From Brugia malayi (lineage: Eukaryota; Nematoda; Chromadorea; Rhabditida; Onchocercidae): a DNA stretch of 64,000 nt. The notes beneath the pieces were generated by a model. That model saw only the letters and a program-made list of their open reading frames with translations, searched no databases and was not told where the DNA came from. Every line of letters starts with the position of its first letter. Position 1 is the first letter of the stretch. The position numbers were made by a program, and so were the translations under genes. Of this stretch, positions 13,133-23,631 are shown piece by piece. The stretch covers positions 5,263,221 through 5,327,220 of the forward strand of contig NW_025062479.1 of assembly GCF_000002995.4 (NCBI RefSeq), in the 5' to 3' direction.

Positions 13133-14515
13133 TTAAGCCATCAACTGACTCTTAAAGTGATAACCAATATATAAAGCAATCAGAGCGAAAGCCGTAACAA
13201 CCGTTTCTGATGCAACTGGAGATGATTTCGAAACACCCTGAAATGAATATATGGTTCGATTTTATATTTAACAATGGGAACATTTACCGAACTATGAATG
13301 ATCTTTAGTGTATTCCCAGCTAAAAATTTTTTCCATGGACTTTAAAGTATAGAAAACGCATATTTCCTGAAACGGGACATAAGAAGAAACTAAGTGACAG
13401 AGAGGTTTCACGACATGCAAAAAGTCTAAAATCGATTTTACTGAAATGGATGAAACATACAGGATGTTTTAACTGAACTGTGAAGAGTGATTTCACTTTA
13501 GAGGTATCATCATGGTTCCGTTCCGCCTAGAAAAAAAAAGAATGAAACGCATGCATGCTTCCATAGATAGTTTAAGCTTCATACTGAAAGCATATCTTAC
13601 TTCCTATGAACTAAAATTCATATTGAAATTGTTTTCAATAATGTTCCAACTGGTTTCAGAGTTTGGATTTCCAAAAAAACCCTTTTTCAAAAGTGATAGC
13701 TCTGTGCTAAGTGGATTAGTAAAGTTTTCTATCAATCGGTTCACAATATGCTTGACATTTAAAATAATTTTGTCAAACTTTTTTTTGGAATCACTGATAA
13801 ACCGCAAATTCCAAAAAGATACTAGCATTAGCAGACCCTACTCAAAATTGTAAACAACCCATGTACTTTGCGATATGATGTTAAACCATCTTCATCGTAA
13901 ATCACAACATCAAACGTCTGAGCAGCCGATTCTTCATGTTCCAACTGCCAGGATACCTGATGTTTTGACGTTTCTTCAGAAACAGCAGCCTGGTATATTT
14001 TCCCATTGACGATACCATAAACGGCCATGTCCTAGAGTCGGAATTAGTAAAAACCAAATAATGTTCCCGTTATGAAGCTATTGATGCTAGAGTTTCAATA
14101 TATTTACGTTCATTTGCAAGAAAATCAAAAGGAAAAAAAAATAACTTTGACATTATTGGAGCACTGCAAATTAAATTCAATAATATAAGTTGTGCTTGAG
14201 TGAAAGAAGGCATCGGTGGTTGAGAACGTTGCCGCCGAATGATAGGGTGATTCACACGTGACAGCTAAAACGACTGCATGTAACGATCAACATATAAAAT
14301 CTACTGTATTAATCAAACTAGAGGGTTTGGACTATTTGCTATATAAAAACAGAAACAACTCTTCGAACATATCCTGCAATGTTATATAAAGGTTTGTGTA
14401 CCATGATGTAGTATGAAATTAAAATAACTATTTTACTTATCGTTTCAATTATCATACAAAACGTACCTTTAGTTCCGACCACGAAGGATACTAATATAAC
14501 AAATTCCCGAATCAT
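13133..14515 (-). CDS. trap-4: Translocon-associated protein subunit delta (TRAP-delta, SSR4)
   Basis: A type I ER membrane protein of the TRAP complex that sits next to the Sec61 channel. Exons are 14515-14467, 14264-14146, 14031-13867, 13526-13461 and 13237-13133; 167 aa (human SSR4 173). Exon 1 encodes a signal peptide ([17 protein letters not shown]). The lumenal beta-sandwich follows, with a Cys pair (VTCESPYHS and FNLQCSNN), then [28 protein letters not shown] and [14 protein letters not shown]. Exon 4 ([17 protein letters not shown]) lies alone between two introns and would be missed without the human alignment. The C-terminal anchor is [16 protein letters not shown] with a short cytosolic tail. 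The symbol is the C. elegans name for this subunit. Confidence 0.9.
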
Positions 14516-15442
14516 TCCGTGTTTTATTTGATTACTGTTTTATCGGGGCTTCCCTAAATACCCATACATAAATAATAACAAGGATATGTAACTCTTCCAT
14601 TAAATTATTTGGAAGATAATCAAACGCAGACACTATGTTTCTTGAATCTTAACCAACTCAACTTCAGAATAGACATCATTTTCGAAATTTGTTTCACCAC
14701 CCTGGAATCTGTGGAATTTAAAGCATCGGAACAATCCAGCTGGCCCTCCGTCAACCTGTTACTGCTTGACGTTTCAGAAGAACGACATTAGCGCAGCTTT
14801 GAAAGTGTACCCTGCCATTCAACAAACACACCTACACTCCGCGTATCAATACCGCTTTTTCCCTCCTCCCTCACGGTCATCCTTACTTTACACAGAACAA
14901 AAATTTGTTTATTTCACTCCCTATATTGGAGCGAATTAAATAGCATCATTTCATTTCGTCTCGCATCTACTCTTTCGTTCATCTTTCCAATCCTCTCCTC
15001 TCTCTCTCTCTCCTTATCAACACTCTCCTCGTAACCGACTTCACTTCTTTTACATGTTTAGCATGCATCACTAACTCCATCCTTGTCATGTTTCGATGAC
15101 AATATGCTTTTTCTACATAGCTTTCGTAGAATTGCGCTGCTGCTAAGTTCGATCATATGGTAGCGTGTGTTATTAATTTCCTTTTTTTAGTATCTAATTG
15201 GGTGAGGATTAACGCTGATCTGATAACAGATGAAAAGATGTAGTGGTGACATGCTGGACGGCTGCTTACCACTTCTCTCTTTTATGCTTTTTACATATCA
15301 ACTTTTCAGGTTGAGTCCTCAAAAATTTTAAATCAAGTGAGAAATAAAATATAAGTTTTATAAATTTCAGGAAATGCATGTTGAATCATGAGTTCATGAT
15401 AGATAGCCACTGTTCACTGCAATTTATGCACGCCATAGTCGA
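14516..15442. promoter_or_regulatory. Divergent promoter region, SSR4 / nft-1
   Basis: This 927-bp gap lies between the start codons of head-to-head genes. It contains a pyrimidine tract with a CT repeat at about 14996-15012. No coding exon was found. The promoter assignment rests on position only. Confidence 0.4.
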
Positions 15443-18222
15443 ATGCCTGGCTGTACATTACTAAGCACCGCTATCCGTCGTCAGTTTTCGACACTAATGA
15501 ACGAAAAGCGTTCACTGATTGCTGTTTGTCAGTTAACGGCGACAAATGACTTGGAAGCTAATTTCGAAGTTGCGAAATGCATGATGAAGCGTGCTAAAGA
15601 GCGCAAGGCGAAGGTTCACGCTTTATCATTCATTGGCATTACCCATCCCTAGTGCAGATATTCAAATTTTGTCCAGTTTACTTGTTTTTACTAGCAATTT
15701 TGGCAAGACAATAAAGTCTAGTTCCATTCCAAAGACACTAGGAAATTATTTTATGACTAAAATGACGAGTGAGACAGTCAGTGGAAGAGCTGTCCATAAA
15801 AAGTAGTGGTTTAAGTAAGTTATTTCCTACTGGGTAAAATATTTGAGCGTTATCGATATGCCTTAGTCCTGTGCAGTTCTGAAAAGCTATTTTTTTTTCT
15901 TGATTTACTGGGAAATTGATATTTATTCTGACTTGAAAGCTTTTCCAAATTTAGATGGTTTTCTTCCCGGAGTGTTTCGATTATGTCGGAGAAAGTCGTA
16001 ACGAGATTGAAGCACTGGCTTTAAGTGAGAACGACGATTATATCAGTCGGTATCGAACTTGTGCCAAAGAATATGGACTTTGGCTCAGTTTGGGTGGATT
16101 TCACCAAAAGGTTCAAAAAATATTTTAGGTCTTAAGTTGAATGATGCTATGCTGATTTACTGGTGCTTTTTTTTCGTAAATCTTACATAAATAATCAAAA
16201 ATAATTTGACTTGTGGTCCTTTTTTAGGATCCTGCTGGATTACGGAAACCTTTTAATACTCATATTATCGTGGATGACAGTGGAAAAACTCGTGGTATCT
16301 ACAGGAAACTTCATCTCTTCGATTTAGATATCCCTGGGAAAGTGCGCCTAGTAGAAAGCGAATTTTCAAGTCGTGGGGATGAAGTTGGTTTTATTTTCTT
16401 GAGGTTCGGCTGTTACATTTCTTTTGTTCATAGACTTTTTAAATGAATTTTATTTAAGACAAGATTTCAGATTTCGAAGCCAGTTTGTACACCTGTGGGA
16501 AATGTCGCCATGTCCATTTGTTACGATTTGCGGTTTGCTGAATTGGCATTATGGTATCGTATGAATGGAGCCCATGTTTTGACATACCCATCGGCTTTCA
16601 CTGTTGATACTGGTTGTGCACACTGGGAAGTAGGTGTTTGGTGATTTTTGAGCAAAAAAAATTTGTTTTTGTGTCTTTGAATTCGAAGGAATTAACCGAT
16701 CATTCCTAGCAATATTCAGTGACGTTTCTAGGAAATTTCAAGTTTTATGTTTCATTAAGTTTAGCGTTGTATTTTATCACGTTTTATTTTTTTTTTAGAT
16801 CTTGCTAAGGACAAGAGCTGTCGAAACGCAGTGTTATGTTGTTGCTGCAGCTCAGACTGGCAAGCATAATGATAAAAGGTCATCATATGGTCATGCAATG
16901 GTTGTTGATCCTTGGGGTGCAGTTGTTGCTCAGTGTTCAGAAACTATAGGTATAACTTGAATTCTGTTACATTGCAATTGCTTTTTCTATTTTGGGGACT
17001 GGTATTGGAAATCTCTAACAAAATCAAGGAAATGAGAGAACTTGGATTTCTAAATTTCTGGTTTAGAACAACTTGGATTTCTAAAATTTATCTATTCTGT
17101 GTTAAAGATTTTTAAGACGTATGCTTTGCTGAAATATCATTAAATTATCTCGATGAAGTACGAAAACTGCAACCTGTTTTCGAACACCGTCGTTCTGATT
17201 TGTATTCGTTGATAGTGGTACAGGGAAACGAAATCGGTCAGTATTGACTTTTTTAGATTTTTAACCGCACATTTAAGTTTTCGTACTTAAATTTGAAACT
17301 TTTCAATTCTCATGTTTCAGGAAATAAAGCGTATATGTTCGGTAGTCACAGTGTTCCGCCCGAGCACGTTTTTTATCGGAGTACCTACACATTCTGCTTT
17401 GTGAATCGGAGTCCTGTACTCCCCGGACGTTAGTACTTTTAGCTGATATGATCAGTTTATCGAAAATATTTCATATAATTTACTCTGCATAATGCATTTT
17501 ATTATAAATCAAGTTTCCTTAAAGAAATTCGGAGATGCTGAATCAGATGATCAAAAAAATTTCTTTCATGTAAACTTTTTTTTTGACAAAATAGCAGTTT
17601 GCATTTGAAATGCTGCTTCCTTTCAGATGTGCTAGTCTGTCCAGTCAGGAATGTGAAACGGCTCACTGAATTAAGTCATACTGAAACTTCCGATTTATTC
17701 ATAACTGCAAAAAGAATACAAACAATGCTAGAAGACTACTATAAAGCAACATCTTCGACTGTTTGCGTTCAGGATGGTCCTGAAGCAGGACAGACTGTTT
17801 CGGTAAGTATGTGTACCTGTTCTTATTTTTTCGGATGCCATTCAAAAATCTCAAAGTTAGAAATGAGACTTTTTGATTACTGCTGACTCATTCATCTGTT
17901 ATAATTTTTTAATGAAAACTGTGCGTAAATCTACATTTCGCAGCTCGCGGTTGGAAATTTCATTGTAGAACTATTTTTTAATTAAATATAACAATAAATT
18001 AGATCAATTAAGCGAGAAACTAATAACGAGCTTCTCTTATAGCATGTACACGTACACATACTTCCTCGCAAAAAAAATGATTTTGGCAGCGATCCAGATA
18101 ATATTTATCGTGAATTAGCAGATCATGATAAAATCGGGAAAAAGAGATTTCGGAATAAGGAAGAAATGCAGAATGAAGCCAATGTATACCGATGTTTATT
18201 GGTTAATGGAGAAGCCGAGTGA
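15443..18222 (+). CDS. nft-1: NitFhit fusion protein (nitrilase + Fhit dinucleoside polyphosphate hydrolase)
   Basis: Nine exons (15443-15613, 15955-16110, 16228-16383, 16471-16629, 16799-16949, 17117-17236, 17321-17428, 17627-17802, 18043-18222) encode 458 aa. Residues about 20-305 form a nitrilase-superfamily domain with the intact Glu-Lys-Cys triad: Glu63 in FFPECFD, Lys136 in YRKLHLFD and Cys178 in SICYDLRF. A short linker (VVQGNEIG) leads into a Fhit/HIT domain with NKAYMFGSHSVP, VLVCPVRNVKR, FITAKRIQTMLEDYY and the histidine triad HVHVHILPRK at residues 400-404. Fhit hydrolyses Ap3A/Ap4A. NIT1 removes damaged (deaminated) glutathione in mammals. The fusion is known from flies and nematodes. 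A basic, hydroxylated N-terminus before Met19 suggests a mitochondrial presequence. The exon 6 acceptor is AAG rather than CAG or TAG. Confidence 0.95.
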
Positions 18223-19712
18223 TAATGTACATGTGGGATGGAAGTGCTTAGTCATGTATTGTGTTTGCTGGACATTTAAGACTAATGCTTTCAACATAAG
18301 TAAATGTTATAACAAATTAGTCAATTACAGATAATCATGTGTAAAACTGCATCGATAGAAATTAATAAGAGTACAAAGATTTCAATTTAATTTTCTGGTT
18401 TTTTATTATTTAATTTTCTATAAGTTGTTCACTTCATGTTATAGAAAATATCTGAATGGGACAGTGAAAGAACGTTAACTGTTTTAATCAGAATATGAAT
18501 TTTTTGACTTCGTTTGTCCTCGCATCCCAAGGCGGGAGTTTAAATTCTCTCACTGAAATAGCGTGTGGTAAAGCTTGTTCTTCTTCACTCTCGATTTTTG
18601 TGGAAGTTGTGCCTGTCAATAATAAGAGTGTTCGATTGCAGATCTTAAAGGAAACTTTCAAAGCTGGTGTAATACACTTTTTTGTAGAATTCGAAATCGA
18701 ATTAGTGGTTTTTGGAGTTCGATTACGAGATGTGATTTCTTAAGTTCCTTGGTCTTGGTCTTAGGCTTCACTCTATTATAGTAAGTATAAGTATGGAATT
18801 TCAAACTGCTATATTAAAGAGAGAGATAAAAATATGCCGTATTTGAATTTCGGGAAATGAACTTGGATCTTTCTACGAATTACTAGGGGTTTAGAGCGTA
18901 GAGCGGACTTCACTGCACGTTAGGAAGAATAGCAGCGTTTGGAGGTTTTGAAACACAGCAATGTACATATTTATATATATGAGAAGTTTTAAATAAGCCA
19001 ACAAAATGCAGCATTGGCTTTGAAATCAGGATAATTCAAACGGTTAATATAACTAGCAGGTGGATAGAACAGAGAAATTTGACGACTGGTGTCAGCCTTT
19101 TCCGAAAGGTAGAACGACGATGTCCAATTACCCCCAACACGAAGTAATGCTGTACGTCAATGTTTGGACGGTCCTAGTATCTTGTGTAAGTTTTTTTCTA
19201 CTTCTATCCTACCAATCCACTTAAAGTCGGAACGCTTCAATTTCATCGGGTGTTATGCAGCTATTTTTTTTTTTGATTTTGATTACACCGAGTTTCGGAG
19301 AAGATGCAATGTCCAATTGTGCCGTTCATTTGTTAAAATTTCGTGTGTTTAGATGGTTACGAATTGATCATTTTATTTTGGACCCAAAATTCCCTGTTCA
19401 CTGCAGTTAGTTGGGAATGCTTTTCCCATTTGTTTGTTTTCACTATGATATTTTTTTATTTAAAAGTTTGGTTTTTGAAACAGTAGTGTTCGTTTCATTT
19501 CGTTTTGCTTTCTGTATGTTATAACTACTTTTTTTGAATAAAATTCTCTTGCTTACAGTTCTTTTAATTTGGAAATTTTTTTCAGAAAATCGAAGTCTTA
19601 TCGTCTCATCTTTCATGTGTGATTTTTTATATGTTCTTATATACGCTGCGACTTCAGTAAATTAATAAAATTAGTGCTAAAATTTTTTCTTCAGGTAATC
19701 GTGAGAAGGACA
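18223..19712. other. Intergenic region between nft-1 and gly-10
   Basis: No exon is supported in this 1.5 kb. It should contain the nft-1 3' UTR and the gly-10 promoter. It ends in a T-rich acceptor just before the gly-10 start (separate entry). Confidence 0.5.
19681..19694 (+). promoter_or_regulatory. Possible trans-splice or 5' UTR splice acceptor before gly-10
   Basis: The sequence aattttttcttcag fits a nematode 3' splice site. It lies 18 bases upstream of the gly-10 start codon, and no upstream coding exon joins it. It could receive a spliced leader or end a 5' UTR intron. Confidence 0.35.
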
Positions 19713-22700
19713 ATGTCTTGGCGTTGTTTTAAGAGATGCAGCAGACGAACTCTGCAGGCGTTTGCCCTGGCCTTTTGTTTTATTGGGTTTTATGCAATTT
19801 TTTCTGCTCCAAAACCAGCAACAATGCATCCAAAGGGGCACAAAGGCATGATGGCTGGTGCTTTTATTGGAAACATAGGTTAGCACATACTTTTTTTGGT
19901 TTGGGGATTTATTCTAAAAATTTAGTCATTGAAATGAAATTGTGTTGTAGAAGGAGATTTTTATTTGCTGTCTTATTCCTTATTGTCTAAAAATGCACAC
20001 CGTAAAGATACTTTGTTTCAAATTCCAATGCATAAAAAATAAAACACTTATTTGGCGTAGAATTTTAGTGGATAACGACACCGATCCATTTGCTTTATAT
20101 AAAAATTTTGGCAGAAAGGACTGGCATGATTATGAATCGATGAAACGTGATGCATTAAGACAAGGGCTTGGCGAGGGTGGTAAACCAGTGGTAGTAGCAA
20201 TTAGCGAATTTAAAAAATTACGGGTTAGCTTCCGAAATTCATACCCGTAATTGATTACGAAAGAGAAATGAACTATGCTGGAGGTGTAAGTTCGGATACT
20301 TCACAGGTGTTTTGTCCTGAGAAATTGCTCAGCTGTTATGAAACTTTGAAAACTGTAATATTTTGAAAATCATTTAATCGACCAATCAGTCATTTTATTC
20401 TTTCCATCATTTTATGGCTCGTCAAATTTTTAGGATGATCTCTACCGTATAAACGGTTATGATGCTTACATAAGTGATTTGATTGCTTTGAATCGTTCAG
20501 TTAAAGATATACGGCATTCTGGATGCAAGAATATGGTTTACCTTGAAAAATTGCCTACTGTAGGAGTAGTGTTCCCCTTCTATAATGAGGTGTGTTCGTA
20601 GTCAAAAACAAAAAATTTGTTGAATTTTCACTTTCATACGAAGTTATTTCTCAACTAACCTATTGTTTTTCTTCCAGCACAATTCTACGCTGCTAAGAAG
20701 CGTATATTCTGTTATAAATCGTTCTCCAAAAGATATCATGAGAGAAATTATTCTTGTCGATGATGGAAGCACAAAAGCATTCCTGAAAGAACCACTTGAA
20801 GAGTTCCTGAAAAAGGCTGGTCTTAATCACATCGTGAAAGTTATTCGTACGGAGTAAGTTTTTGTAATTTAATTCAACAAACTCTTTGAATTCTTTGGTT
20901 AAAGATATACGGCGTTCTGGATATGCTTTACCTTGAAAAATTGTCCACTGTAAAAGCAGTATTTCTATTCTATAATAAAATATGTTCGTGGTCAGAAACG
21001 AAAAATTTGTTGGATTTTCACTTTCATACGAAGTTGTTTCTCAACCAACTTATTGTTTTTCTTCCAGCTCAATTCTGCGTGCTCAAGTTTTCCTTCGCTT
21101 TTCAAATTTTTTTTTTTTTGTTAATTTAGAAAAAGAGAAGGATTAATTCGGGCGCGCCAAAGAGGTGCACGGCATATAACAGCAGATGTAATTGTGTTTT
21201 TGGATGCACATTCAGAAGTAAATTATAATTGGTTGCCACCACTCGTTGAACCAATTGCACTTGATTATAAGTAAATTTTATAATTGTTTCGATTGCAAAT
21301 TTAATATTTAACTTTTCAACGAAGCTTGATATTATGAATTCTGCAGAATTGAAGCTTCGTTAAAAATCCTTGTTCCTCACATTCTTAAAAAATTTTGCCT
21401 CACTTTAAAAACATATAATGTGTTCCTTTCAGGATGGTAGTTTGTCCTTTTATCGATGTTATTGACTGTAATACTTATGAGTACCGTGCCCAAGATGAAG
21501 GCGGTAGAGGTTTGGGATTTTTCTTTTCTTCGTGATTTTTTAAAAAAAGATTGGAAGAAAACTGATATAAACTTCTAAGTTTCAGGTTCTTTTGATTGGG
21601 AATTCAATTACAAACGCTTGCCTTTAACAGAAGATAATAAGAAAAATCCAACGCGTCCCTTCCATAGTCCAGTTATGGCTGGTGGATATTTTGCAATCAG
21701 TAGGAAATGGTTTTGGGAGTTGGGAGGTTATGATGAGGGCCTTGAAATATGGGGTGGTGAACAGTATGAACTATCTTTCAAGGTTGGTCGTAATCTTTTT
21801 TAGAAATAAGCTTGGACTTTTTTTCAGGATTTCCATTTGTCGCATATACTATTAAATTCATTCTGTTCATGTCACTATCAGTCAAAGAACTGGATATTAC
21901 GTTGTCTTCATAATGATTCTAACACTGAGAAATCTGAATGTTGAGAATTCAAGTAATTCGAAAAGAACTGGAATATTAAAAATCTGTTAGATCATTTCTT
22001 CGAAATTTTTGCTTAACTTGTTCAATAGATATTGTTAGGTGTGGCAGTGTCATGGTACAATGGTTGATGCTCCCTGTTCACGAGTTGGACACATTTATCG
22101 TTGTAAATATATTCCTTTTTCAAATCCAGGTATTGGAGATTTCATTTCCAGAAATTACAGAAGGTATATTTCAATTCTTTATACCAGAAAGATAACGGTA
22201 GTGAACCATGGAATTTTGAATTTCCTGATCAACTGAAAAGGAGCCTTCAGAGTTGCTGAAGTATGGATGGATGAATATGCAAAGTTTTTATACAAGCGTC
22301 GACCACCATTGCTTACTGTTGATTTTGGTATGGTTTTTGTGGTGAAGTATAATGGTCCTGAAGCCGAGGGACTTATTTACAGGCAGAAATCAATTGAAAA
22401 TTAAAGTAAAATAAATAACTGATCAATAATTGCAGCAAAAAAAAAAATGTTTTTAGGGGACCTCAGTGAGCAGAAAGCAATTAGAAAAAGGCTTAAATGT
22501 AAATCATTTGATTGGTTTATGAAAAAGATTGCTTTCGATCAGGAAAAGTTTTATCCCGCAATAGAGCCCGAAGATAGTGCTGAAGGTTAAGTAACATTTA
22601 TATTTTTCGCTATTGATGTTTGATCAATCATTTATTAGATCTAAAATTTTTGAAGTACTTATGCAACTAATTATACAGGTGAGCTGCGCAATGTAGCAGC

Positions 22701-23468
22701 AAATAAATGTGTGGATACGGATTTCAAAAATGCCGAAAAGAAGTTTGGTTTACGTAAATGTGTTAGTGACGACCCAACGAATCATGGGGAACAAGTAAGT
22801 AATGCTTCTTTTGCTACAAAATTTTATTCATTTCTTTTTTAACTTATTTCAAAGCATTAAAGATTTGTTAAATTTTCAAGAATCTCCGACTTACATTTTG
22901 GCACGATGTACGACTGCAGACACGAACAATGTGTTTCGATGTTTCAGTTTCTGTGAATAAGGCGCCTATCGTTTTATTTTCTTGGTAGTTTTTAAAATGA
23001 ATTTCTTTTAAGTTTTCAACTCCACAAATCCAAAAATCAATTTTTGCTTTTAGACCCTTCTGGAATATTCTCGAAACAATAAATTAAAGTTGTGAAGGGT
23101 TTCTTTTTAACGTTTTAGTTCTTTGTTTCTTAGAGAAAAAAAAGGAAAGAAAAAGCGTAGGTTGAGTTGAAACGGGATATAGTAAGAAACACAGATTTTT
23201 CCAATTAAATCTAATGAAACGCAGATTTTTCCAATTTTTCCAATTAAATCTTCATCTCAGCCATGGCATGCAAGGTAATCAGCATTTTAAATATCTCCCT
23301 GATAAGCAACAGATGTATCATCCTATTAGTGATTTGTGTATGGATTGTGATGTGGAACAAGGAGAAATTTTCATGAATCCTTGTGATTCGGAACGGCGGA
23401 GTCAAAAGTGGACGTGGACGAAAATTAATCTGCAATTGATTCAGCAGCGTAATAAAAAAATAAAATAG
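19713..23468 (+). CDS. gly-10: Polypeptide N-acetylgalactosaminyltransferase, GLY-10/GALNT10 type
   Basis: A Golgi type II membrane enzyme that adds GalNAc to Ser/Thr of mucin-type glycoproteins, probably preferring already glycosylated peptides as GALNT10 does. Fourteen exons (19713-19878, 20069-20190, 20229-20285, 20434-20589, 20678-20853, 21130-21270, 21433-21509, 21586-21782, 22039-22163, 22251-22327, 22457-22585, 22679-22794, 22881-22984, 23261-23468) give 616 aa. Visible are the signal anchor ([13 protein letters not shown]), the GT1 motif with Mn-binding DAHS ([15 protein letters not shown]), the Gal/GalNAc-T block [30 protein letters not shown] and [15 protein letters not shown] ricin-type lectin domain follows ([22 protein letters not shown]). 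WGGEQYE and the FYP-IEP linker place it in the GALNT10/GLY-10 clade. Exon 3 needs a 38-bp intron; the acceptor of exon 13 is AAG. Confidence 0.93.
20493..20697. repeat. Tandem duplication copy 1 (gly-10 exon 4 end, intron 4, exon 5 start)
   Basis: This is the parent copy of a roughly 200-bp segment that recurs at 20891-21084. It contains the exon 4 end ([10 protein letters not shown] and [10 protein letters not shown]), its GT donor, intron 4 and the CTTCCAG acceptor of exon 5. Confidence 0.85.
20891..21084 (+). pseudogene. Decayed duplicate of gly-10 exons 4/5 inside intron 5
   Basis: The segment is readily alignable to 20493-20697 at an offset of 390-398 bp, with scattered substitutions and about 8 bp of net deletion. 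The exon 4 copy has lost its frame through a deletion in the GCK codons. The donor GAGGTGTG has become AAAATATG, so it cannot splice, although the CTTCCAG acceptor copy at 21061 survives. It sits between exons 5 and 6 and appears to be a dead exon copy. Confidence 0.85.
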
Positions 23469-23578
23469 AAACTGATTGAAGCGCCTGCAATGGAAAAGTT
23501 GTGGTTTTGGTTTATTTTATGACTGAGATGTTTTATTCTGTAGTGCTTTCCTTTCCTTCAGATTTGATGTTGCGATAT

Positions 23579-23580
<2 letters not shown>

Positions 23581-23628
<48 letters not shown>
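23581..23628. repeat. (TA)n microsatellite
   Basis: About 48 bases of uninterrupted TA dinucleotides lie just beyond the gly-10 stop codon. Confidence 0.95.

Positions 23629-23631
<3 letters not shown>

Noticed and set aside
13262..13345. Alternative SSR4 exon ([10 protein letters not shown])
   Set aside because: Its phase does not fit the preceding exon, and the 13526-13461 exon gives a far better match to SSR4.
13512..13853. 113-codon plus-strand frame
   Set aside because: It overlaps SSR4 exon 4 and intron 3 on the other strand, is AT-rich and has no homology.
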